From Ligustrum vulgare (taxonomy: Eukaryota; Streptophyta; Magnoliopsida; Lamiales; Oleaceae), in contig OY743190.1 of NCBI GenBank assembly GCA_963555705.1, positions 12,437,501 to 12,501,500 of the forward strand: a DNA stretch of 64,000 nucleotides, read 5' to 3'. This document shows positions 44,869-53,781 of the stretch, in pieces (position 1 is the stretch's first letter; the number at the start of each line of letters is the position of its first letter). Below the pieces are notes generated by a model, which made no database searches, had not been told where the DNA came from, and was given only the letters and a program-made list of their open reading frames with translations. Position numbers and translations under genes: made by a program.

Positions 44869-45690
44869 TAGTCTGCGTTTCTGTAGACTGGAAAAAATTT
44901 TCAAAAAGAATTTTCAAGAAATATTTTCCATTTTAAGATTTTTATTGATGAAGATTGCCACTGCCATCATTCGTTCCACCAACTCCGAGGTAAAGAAGTT
45001 TATGATGTTTAAAGTTATTTCAGTATTTCGAATACTCATTTTATTGATTTATGAGAAAGAATGAAGAGTATTTCGGATACTTATGATTTATGAGAAATAA
45101 GAATGTATTTCTTCGAAAATAATGATGTTGTTATGCTTTGTCATAACTTATATGCTTTAATGTATGATTATGAGAAATTTTTTAAGAAAGAAAACGAGTG
45201 TTGAGCATAATGGGAACAATATGATTTTATTGAAAATTAAGTAATGGATATTATGTTGAGTAAATGAATTATGCCTCTATGTTGAAGAGAAATTTATTAT
45301 GAAGTTTGGCTTTGTGAATAAATTTTGGGAATATGATTTATGACATATATTTATAATTATGAGTAGTCTTTTGAGCCAATTAAGGTATGGAAGGAAGTAA
45401 TATTGTGATATTGAAAAATATGATTTGAAATTTCTATGTTGAGGAATTATGAATTGAATTATGGGATATTTTGATGATATTGAAGTGTTGGAATCGTTTT
45501 CAATATTTTAGATCGTTGTGATCAAATGTGGAGTTATTTATTATTGGGAGTTATGAAGTATGCTTATGGTTTGGATAAGTCCAAATTACAAGGGAGACTC
45601 TATCCAGAATTTTATCATTTGGAATTAAGAGCATAATATGATAAGCATCCACTAAAGGAATTAAGGTTAGACATGCAAGATCATTTACAT
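44869..45690 (+). other. 5' internal leader of the gene-carrying element
   Basis: AT-rich, no coding frame. It starts with the GCTAGTCTGCGTTTCTGTAG leader and degenerates into ATG/TTG-rich sequence. The gag that should follow is absent; foreign sequence seems to begin near 45690. Confidence 0.6.
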
Positions 45691-45830
45691 CACAAACGAG
45701 ATTTAGTAGATGATAGCAGAGATTTTATTATTTTCTCATAAGGAGAACACACAAGAGTCACACTGGAAAGGAAATACATGAAACACACGAAAGCATAAGA
45801 GAAAAACATGGAAAGATCCTCAGAATGAGA

Positions 45831-46047
45831 GATGTGTTTCCGGAGTAGCCGTATCCTACCACCTCTGATCTTTTGAGGAAATAAAGAAACCTTCAAAGAG
45901 GTGTGTTTCGAGAGTAAGAATACTCCGTAATCTACCACCTGGAATCTTTGAAGTACACACAAGATTTAAACATTAAGGAAATCCTAGTAAATGGAGGGGT
46001 GTCTCGAGAGTGAGAATACTCCGTACTCTACCCCCACCTATTCTAAG
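45831..46047. repeat. Three imperfect repeats with GAGTA/TACTC hairpins downstream of LOG
   Basis: Units at about 45831-45874, 45898-45950 and 45993-46047. The latter two share TCGAGAGT[AG]AGAATACTCCGTA; GAGTA and TACTC can pair around AGAA. All are followed by a CTACC-rich block. They lie just 3' of the LOG stop codon, so would be in its 3' UTR. Confidence 0.8.
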
Positions 46048-46049
46048 AT

Positions 46050-46703
46050 TCAAAGAGTTAAGTTTACATTAACCGGACTCCATTTTCGCTTGATTCCCCT
46101 TCCTTGCGACCAATCTATCTTAACCCCTGCTGGATCTTGTATTGAGATATATGACTGCAGCTTATCCAATAGTTCATCAATAGTAGGAGCAGAAATAAGA
46201 AGCCTTCTGGAAAATGGAGAGATGAATCCCTGTTCCACAGCATAATCAAGAAAGGTTAACAAACCATTAAAGAAATTGTTAACATTCAGAAGCCCAATAG
46301 GCTTAGTATGGAGATCTAGTTGAGCCCACGAGGTAATGTTAAAAATTTCTTCTAAGGTACCAAAACCTCCGGGCAGGGCTATAAAGGCATCAGAACCATA
46401 TAGCATACAAGTTATGCGTTCATGGATGGATAAGGTTTGAACTTCATGCCCTCGTGTTTTGCCTGCAACATCTACCAAAGGGACAGGTATAACACCGATT
46501 ACTTTTGATTTCTCTGCAAGAGCAGATTGGGAAACACAACCCATTAGACCACTGCTACCACCCCCATATACAAGAGTGATACCTTTTTCCCCCAGTTTCT
46601 TTCCAAGATCTACAGCCGCTTCTAGATAACCGAAGCCTTTCCCCACTTTTGATCCACAAAATACACAAATAGTTTTGATTTGTCGAAGTTTTGGTGCTTC
46701 CAT
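46050..46703 (-). CDS. LOG: LONELY GUY (LOG) type cytokinin riboside 5'-monophosphate phosphoribohydrolase
   Basis: A 217-residue intact frame. LOG enzymes release free cytokinin bases from their riboside monophosphates in the cytosol and nucleus. Visible motifs: CVFCGS (13-18), YGGGSSGLMG (46-55), the HER motif (94-96), and the family signature PGGFGTLEE (111-119) followed by SWAQLDLHTKPIGLLN. Length is normal for the family (about 200-230). The whole gene is one exon, while plant LOG genes normally have several introns, so it derives from a spliced RNA. It lies between the LTRs, antisense to the element, with a TATA-like box 76 bp upstream. No disabling change is seen. Activity and expression are not known from sequence. 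Confidence 0.9.
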   Translation of the reverse strand: MEAPKLRQIKTICVFCGSKVGKGFGYLEAAVDLGKKLGEKGITLVYGGGSSGLMGCVSQSALAEKSKVIGVIPVPLVDVAGKTRGHEVQTLSIHERITCMLYGSDAFIALPGGFGTLEEIFNITSWAQLDLHTKPIGLLNVNNFFNGLLTFLDYAVEQGFISPFSRRLLISAPTIDELLDKLQSYISIQDPAGVKIDWSQGRGIKRKWSPVNVNLTL

Positions 46704-46778
46704 CTTTGATAGTATAGAAGAGAAAACTTACGAAGAAAATGTGATTTTGGGATGCCTGAACTATGAAATATGTTTGGC

Positions 46779-46786
46779 TATTTAAA
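46779..46786 (-). promoter_or_regulatory. TATA-like box upstream of LOG
   Basis: Minus strand TTTAAATA in CCGGCTTTAAATAGCC, 76-83 bp from the ATG. A start 25-30 bp downstream would give a leader of about 50 nt. The block CTATTTAAA (plus strand) also lies upstream of the neighbouring gene. Confidence 0.55.
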
Positions 46787-46905
46787 GCCGGAAAAAATTT
46801 ACTGTTTTTGATTGATTCTGAAAAAGTAAAGATTTACTTTTGACAAAATCAACCCACTTTTGAATATTTTTATCGTATCAAGGCTGTCACTTTTCGGCGA
46901 TTAAA

Positions 46906-46987
46906 TATTTATTTCCAGCTTTATCAAACCTCGAGAAAAGAAAAATATATTTATTTCCAGCTTTATCAAAACTCGAGAAAGGAAAAT
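46906..46987. repeat. Two tandem copies of a 40-42-bp unit between the two captured genes
   Basis: TATTTATTTCCAGCTTTATC followed by AAACCTCGAGAAAAG, repeated once with small changes; a third partial start (TTTTTATTTCCA) follows at about 46989. Upstream of the LOG promoter, so possibly regulatory. Confidence 0.85.
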
Positions 46988-47055
46988 ATTTTTATTTCCA
47001 AAACGCGTTAAAGAAAATAGCAAAATATTTTAAAAAGCATATCAAAAGATTTACC

Positions 47056-47607
47056 TTATATCATTGCTGAACTGCCAGAAGCCTCATTTTGTAAAACAGA
47101 CTGGCAAACAGGATCTTTTGCTATTATATTTTGGAGACTATAACGATTTTTGTCCTCGTTAAACTGAGCGTATAAGGAGAGAAGTTCACGTTGTACATAA
47201 CCACTTGGGTGCGTCTCAAGAGTCAGTCGAATATCATCCAAAGACTCCTTACTCAGTCCACCCTTTATGAATTCGATTTTATCATCCCGATTAATAGAAG
47301 AATATCCTACTGATTTGCAACGAGTATCACAATTCCAACGAGCACATTTGTAGCAACCACCCAGTCTTTTTGCTCTTCGTTTCTTTGCAAACGTGCTTTT
47401 GCCTAAACCAGGCATGTGTTTAGGAAATGTTGATGGTAATTCACCAGATAGTCGAACCTTTGCTTCTATCAACCAGCGAACATCTTCTGGAATACCATGA
47501 GTCATCAGCAACCTCAATCTTTCGAGCCTTATTCTATAGATCTTTCTCAGATCATTCATAGGAAGACTGGAATAATACTTGCGGATGTTTGTAAGGATGA
47601 TATCCAT
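47056..47607 (-). CDS. Basic zinc-finger protein resembling plant virus nucleic-acid-binding proteins
   Basis: A 183-residue frame from ATG at 47607; an in-frame TTG 15 bases upstream is too close to the inferred transcript start. A helical, charged N-terminal part (RKIYRIRLERLRLL) precedes G-K-S-T-F-A-K (69-75), a basic run KKRRAKR (75-81) and four cysteines C85, C88, C93, C97 (CYKCARWNCDTRC), then FIKGGLSKESLDD. This order (GxSTFA, arginine/lysine run, Cys cluster, then [FY]I/VxxG) is what I know from the small nucleic-acid-binding proteins of vitiviruses and carlaviruses, which can suppress RNA silencing. The match is by eye; the longer N- and C-terminal parts are not typical. Function here is unknown. 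Intact, intronless and on the same strand as LOG, about 350 bp upstream of it. Confidence 0.6.
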   Translation of the reverse strand: MDIILTNIRKYYSSLPMNDLRKIYRIRLERLRLLMTHGIPEDVRWLIEAKVRLSGELPSTFPKHMPGLGKSTFAKKRRAKRLGGCYKCARWNCDTRCKSVGYSSINRDDKIEFIKGGLSKESLDDIRLTLETHPSGYVQRELLSLYAQFNEDKNRYSLQNIIAKDPVCQSVLQNEASGSSAMI

Positions 47608-47640
47608 TGTTTGATGATTCAACCTCTTCTCAGCATGAAC

Positions 47641-47648
47641 TATTTAAA
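47641..47648 (-). promoter_or_regulatory. TATA-like box upstream of the zinc-finger gene
   Basis: Minus strand TTTAAATA in GCGCTTTTAAATAGTTC, 34-41 bp from the ATG at 47607. The spacing would place the transcript start close to 47615, giving a very short leader. It shares CTATTTAAA with the LOG promoter. Confidence 0.5.
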
Positions 47649-48357
47649 AGCGCAAAGGATCTGAGTGAATCCGCGTGATGTTGTAACCAGCAAGAAAGCG
47701 CAGGATTATTTTAATGAAAAGAGGAGACAAGAAGTAATGCGCTGTTAAATTTTATCGATAAAGGAGATTTGATTGGAGATTTGGAATATTTTCTTGGATT
47801 ATGGGTACTGATATTTTGTTTTAATAATGATAATCTTGGTATAGTGTGATGATACGTGGAAAGTAAAATGAGTACCGTATTGAATCAGAATTCATACGTA
47901 TATACAAGTGAAAGAAATACTTTGCAGGAAATATGGTGACATTTAAGTATAGAATCTTAGTTTTGGGAGATATTTGTTTACTGAATTTTGGGTTACAAAT
48001 ATTGGAAAGATAAGTTGATGATATTATGTTGATATGTTTGGGTATATTACGTAGAGAAGATATTCAGGTAATTCTTTGATTATTTTTGGAATTTTCGATG
48101 ATAAGAAAGGAAAAATTATTATGATACGATATGTCAGTAAAGATTTGTTGAAATTTTAGAGATATATACGAATATTTGAGGTCACATGATACGATACTAC
48201 AAGATATGATGAAATTTTTACATACGATTGGGAATTGTTTTGATTATTTTGAGAATAATTCGATGATAAGAAAAAGAGATTCTGATTAAGTATTCAGAAA
48301 TTATAAGATTAAGTAAGTTTAATTTCGAGGACGAAATTATTTTTAAGGAGGTAAGAT
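47649..48357 (+). other. 3' internal region and polypurine tract of the gene-carrying element
   Basis: AT-rich, non-coding. The last 60 bp (TTTAATTTCGAGGACGAAAT, then AAGGAGG at 48345-48351) are typical of the sequence just before the 3' LTR in Tekay/Del-type gypsy elements. The border between captured and element sequence lies somewhere between about 47650 and 48300 and cannot be fixed from one copy. Confidence 0.65.
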
Positions 48358-51300
48358 TATAGCGACTCAGAATTTTTATGCAATAAATAATTATTTTAAT
48401 ATTTAGAAAATTGTGTCGCTACTATTTCATTTATTATTTTGAAGTTAACGCCGCGACGGATTCGTCTAGTCAAGTCAAGAAATATCGAATTTGTTCGATT
48501 TTAAATTAAAATCCGAATTTCTAAAATTATGTTATTTTAATATTATTTTCAAAATCATTTTGAATTCCAAATTTATTAAAATATCCCAATGATCCTTATC
48601 AAATTATTTCAAGTCTAAATACGAAATCCAATTTTATCTCAAAATTTACTTACTTCTCAAATGTATTTTTCAGTCCAAAATATATCTGTTTTAAATACAT
48701 TTCTTAATCAAAGTTAGTCTAATTTTCAGTTGATTACTTCCCACGTTTTGCATTTCTTTTTATTCTCCTTTCCACCTCATTTTCAACTTATATCTCCACC
48801 AAACACTACCGTGAATTTCCCATCACGTTCACAGCAATGATATCCACCATCAAAGCAAACACCAAATATTCTTCATCATGATTCCCCACCCCATTAACCA
48901 TTTTCTTTCTTTCTTTTTCTTTCTTTTTCATATGCTTCCTCTCTTTACACATTATCACTACATGGAGAGAACAGACTGGAAAGTTTGGGAGATCGTGAGA
49001 TAGGAATTAGGCTGATAAAATCTATATATATACAACACAACATTCAGACTCCATTTCAACAGCCTCCTTCCAACTTCATTGCAGCCTAGCAGCTGTAACC
49101 AACCTCACTGCAACCATAACCTGCAACCAAGAACCCAACCCAAACTTCTCACTGCCACGGCCAATTCACCACCACCGAATCAAGCAGCAACCATCATCCA
49201 CCAACGCTGCTATTATCAATACCACCTTCACCCAAATCAGTATTTTCCATCATTATAACAATACAACCATCACTGTCATTACTCAATTTTTCAGCCATGA
49301 ACTTTCATCATCATCGTATTGGCATCAACCTGCAAGACAACCCACAGCCGCAACCTTCATCATATACATCAATCTGTAATCAATCATCATCACCACTATC
49401 AACCAGCATCATCATCAGATTTTCACTAACTGCACAACCCATGATCATCACTGCCAAACCAGTTCACTGCCATGGCTCGCAGCCACCTCTATTGCCGATC
49501 GAACCTCAGTCACTGCCCCAGAATCACCACCAATCTGTATCACCTCTTCCACCAACACCACTGCACGATCAAATCCCTCAATCTGCCATAATCGATACAC
49601 CAAAACACCTACTGCCTACTGCTCAACATCAAACCCAACTCCAATCGCAATCCAAAATCAAAACCCAAAACCCAGATTAAGCCAAGCCCAAATACTTACT
49701 TCAAATCGCCGCTCCCTTCACTGTGAATCAGCAACTCCAAATCGCGAACCCTAGCCTCGGGTCACTCTTCGATTTCGCACCAAAATTTGTACCAAATCTA
49801 CCCAAACTTGACAACCCTATTTAACCACCTTTTGCCGCACCCAGCGCCGGTGTTGCGCCGGCGAGTCACCGGCTGAAGGTCGGATTTTGGCTTGAATCGC
49901 CTCCTCCGCCCTTTTCTTCTCTGGTCGTGCGAGGTGAGTGAGAGAGAGAATAGTGTCGAGAGAGAGAAAGAAAATCTGAGAATATATTTTAACTTTTCAG
50001 AATTTGCAAATTAGTCCTCAAGTTTGAAAATGTTTTAGTTCAGTCCTTTTAGTTTTAAACTTATCAATATCAGCCCTTTCATTTTCAAAATCTATTATTT
50101 CAGTCCCTGCTGATTTTATTAATTTGATTTTAAGCCCAAGTTTCAAAAGTATTCATTTTAATCCCTCAACTTTCAAAATATCTATTTTAGTCCCTGAACT
50201 TTCAAAAGTATTCATTTTAGTCCCTCAACTTTCAAAACATCAATTTTAGTCCTCAAATTATAATTTATCATTTTGAACTATATATTCGATATACTAAAGT
50301 GACTTATTGGCTAAGACGAAGCGTACGGAGAATTTAAAGAAATTGAAGTCATTCCCGCTCAACTTTGCACTCGTCGGATTTGAGGTAGACTCGCACTTAT
50401 TAATTGATTTAAATTATGATTTCATATAAATGTCATGTGACTTGTGAAAGTCAATTTTTAAGAAAAACAAGTATGTTTTTATGAAAGGTAAATATACCTT
50501 ATGTTTTTATGAAAAGTAAGTATACCCTATGTTTTTACGATAATGTTTTATATGTTTTGGATCATTGCTATGCACATAAGAATTCTTACCACCTAAGTTC
50601 GGTAGAATTCTGTGTCTCCATAAGTTTATGAGGATTTACCACCTAAGTTCGGTAAAATTCCTGTCTTTCCATATGTTTATGAGGATTTACCACCTAAGTT
50701 CGGTAAAATTCCTGTCGCGTATGTTTATGAGGATTTCGATCCTATCTTATGTTATGATGGAAATGATCCCTATGAATTTCATGAATTATGTTTTGGTATA
50801 CTTACTGTTATTATGATCTTACTGTTATTATGATTTTACTACATAAGAATTCTTACCACCTAAGTTCGGTAAAATTCTTATGTTTATGAGGATTTCGATT
50901 TTATCCTATGTTATGATGAAAACTTACTGTTATTATGATTTTACTACATAAGAATTCTTACCACCTAAGTTCGGTAAAATTCTTATGTTTATGAGGATTT
51001 CAATCCTATCTTATGTTATGCTTTCAAAAGAAATTATGCTTGGCATAATTAAAATGTTTTTATAAGTATATGGTTTTCAAAGAGCTATTTTCAAAGAGCC
51101 TATGATTTGCAAAATATGTCCCGTGCTGTAATGCAAAATATGAGTTTTATCAAGAGCAGTTTTATAAAGAAGCTCTATCAATGCCCGTTTTATAAAGAGC
51201 CGGGATTTATGTGTTTAATCATCTTATAAATTAAATTAATTTGCGATGAGTCTACTGAGTATTTCCCCCATGAAATACTCACCCTACTTTAAACAGTTTT

Positions 51301-51642
51301 GCAGATTTCGGAGACGGTGGCGAGCGATGAATGATGGTGGCAATAATCGTTGAACGGTTGAAAGTTTGACGTTAATGATTTCCGTATTTTCCAAACAATC
51401 GAATAATTTAGAGAAGTTCATTTATTTGAGAAATTATGATATTGGCAATTTCTTTACAATATTAATGGTTCGATTTACTATTTCAAATGGTTTCATAAAT
51501 GTTTTCAATTTTAGCGGCCATTACAGTTTATTTAATGTTGCCAAAAATGAATTTCAATTATTTCTTCCGCAAAAATATTATTCGAAAAATTTAGACAGAA
51601 AATGACGTAGTGAATCGGGTATACGGAACTCGGGGCGCTACA
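48358..51642 (+). repeat. 3' LTR of the gene-carrying element
   Basis: Copy of 41569-44853 with no indel and one substitution found by eye (49027). Contains the same 127-codon low-complexity frame (49297-49680) and hairpin cluster (50578-51004). Confidence 0.93.
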
Positions 51643-53774
51643 TCCCAGCGGTAACTACAGTCTCCTTTTTGCCTCGGAACTGGAACTACCAGAAGGATAC
51701 CGTAAAGGTGGATTGCAGGAGCAGCTGGATGGGAGTGGAGGGGCTTCCTTTGAATTTATGGAATATACACATGTTTAAAGTAATTGGGAATCTTTGTGGA
51801 GGATTACTGGATATAGATAAGGAGACAGTAGAAAAAAATGTTTTGACTCATGCTCAACTGAGGCTAAAAGGAAATGAGAAGGGCTTTGTCCCAGAAACAA
51901 TCTGCTTACCCTATGAAGGTTCTGAAATCACAATTAGGTTCTTCAAATTAAATGATAGAAGATACAGATTTCATGGAATTTTTAACACCTTATGGAATCA
52001 AGAAGGAGCCAGGAATGAGCAAGCAGCTTCCTCAGGTGCCGGTGATGAAACAACGGTACCAGATGAAGAAGATGATGACGTGGTAGAATCAAACATAAGA
52101 TTGATGTGTGACGTGGCAACGGAAGTTGAAAATTCTAATAAAGATGGAAAGAGAGAAAAATTGGTTTTTTGCATGAAGAGTCCCAAAGACGGCGATGTCA
52201 GTACTGTAAAGACAAAATACAGCTCGATGCAGACAGAACACAAGAAGGCTACAGCTCACGAGATGAACACAGTTAGCCTCAGAGAAATTTTTGAAAAACT
52301 GAATCATTACCTAACATTGGAAAATGCAACCGGCGCGCATGTCAGCGTACCTCCAACGATGACAGATAATATCGGGCTTCCACTGGAGGTTAGAGGAACA
52401 AGGGATATAACTCAAAAGGGCTGTAAAAAATGGGTCAACAAATATGGGCCAAACTTGAATAATTGTGGGCTAAAAAATAACCCAATAACTTTCATGGGCA
52501 AAGTTTACCATCGCAGAAACAAGAAACAAACCAATCCCGTTTCGGACAGACTACTTGCGGCCCTGAAGAACTTTGATTTTGGACCGATTATTACCAATTT
52601 CAAAAACCCAAACCCAATTCTCAATTCCAGTAATAACCCAACAAAATGTCGGATTACTCAGTCTGAATCGTCTATGCGGAAGACGACAACACTATTCAGA
52701 GCGGGTTTAGGAAACGACAGACACAAATGTTTCATCCAAGGGATTATATATAGCTGTAGAAATGTCCATTTCGAACTCGTGGAGGGCAGTAAAAGGAAAT
52801 CTGTACTGAGTTCTGAGGAGGAAGACGAAGCTGAAAATGATATGGAAATAGAAGATGTATTTGCAGGGACCTTGAAGAACAATAGAAGCATTATAGTGAC
52901 CTCCAATACAGAAACAGACATGATTCCGGCAATTGATACAGATGCAGGATTGGAAAATATATGGGAGAATGAAGAAACAGTGGAAGATGATATATGCAGA
53001 ATCGAGGATATAGAGGAATTTGAGCATAGTGTTTCCGATGCTGAAGAATACGACACAGACAATGACATTGAACAAGATTATAATGTGATAGAGGAAATTG
53101 GAGACTTATTTCTAGAGTGGCAGAGACCTTTTCAAGAGAACAAGGAACAGGGTAAGCTGGACCTGAAGAATCAACCGACAAATTCTAAGCAACCGGTACA
53201 TACTCTAACATACAAAGATGATCCAACCTCAGTTTCAAATACCAAGTTAGTTAACAGGCCTGAATTTTCTACTTTTTCTACAACACCTCAACGACCAACA
53301 AAGCCAGGTATTATTGACCTATCTCACTCTCATTTGGAAATTTCTAGAGATATTCCAGTTTCTTGCAATAAAAACACAGGTGCTATTGAAGAGGAAAAAC
53401 GGAAATATCTCGCACCAGCCGTTGGAACTGGTAGTATACCTGATAATACACAACATAATGGCACAAGTGCATCCGGTTCTTTGGAAGTGTCAACTTTTGT
53501 TTATCCTAACCATAGCTAAAAAGGGATAGTGAATGGTGATAGAGGAATCCGAATGGAGGATGATTTGGAGAGATTGTCACATATCATTAGAACTTTGAAG
53601 TTATCCCTTGTCCGTTTAAGGTCTCCAGAAAATCACAAAAAATGTAGGAATACAGTCAATACAAGGAAAAATACCAAAAAAGGGGTTAGAGAATTAAAAA
53701 ATCTCCATAGCAGTATGCCAGTATCAATTATGATGGGAGACTATTTACAGGTGAAAGAGGCAGGGAGAATGTGA
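51643..53774 (+). pseudogene. LINE ORF1, main part
   Basis: The frame continues ORF1 across the insertion: the DUF4283-like block (GVEGLPLNLWNIHMFKVIGN, GGLLDIDKETVEKN, then FVPETICLPYEG and EITIRFF) followed by a long acidic, serine-rich region. A TAA at 53517-53519 interrupts the frame, which then continues in the same phase (IRMEDDLERLSHII, RELKNLHSSM) to a stop at 53772-53774, seven bases before ORF2. ORF1 proteins of this type bind RNA in the LINE particle. The second LINE (63.9-62.5 kb) has the matching C-terminus. Confidence 0.78.
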
Positions 53775-53781
53775 GTCCTCA

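Larger units (their letters stand above)
41569..51642 (+). mobile_element. Non-autonomous LTR retrotransposon (LARD-type) carrying LOG and a virus-like gene
   Basis: Two 3285-bp LTRs (41569-44853, 48358-51642) with a constant 6789-bp offset and one difference found by eye (C at 42238, T at 49027). Met-tRNA primer site at 44857, purine tract at 48345, and TCCCAGC directly repeated outside both ends (41562-41568, 51643-51649). The 3.5-kb interior has no gag, protease, RT or integrase, but its 3' end (TTTAATTTCGAGGACGAAAT then AAGGAGGTAAGAT) is that of Tekay/Del-type gypsy elements, so such a family probably mobilised it. The interior carries two intact genes antisense to the element (46050-46703, 47056-47607). 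LTR ends are TA and CA rather than TG and CA. Confidence 0.93.

Noticed and set aside
46050..46703. LOG as an ordinary resident host gene
   Set aside because: It lies between two LTRs, has no introns, and the LTR pair with flanking repeats encloses it fully.
47608..47622. Start of the zinc-finger protein at 47622
   Set aside because: That codon is TTG; the first ATG is at 47607 and fits the inferred transcript start better.
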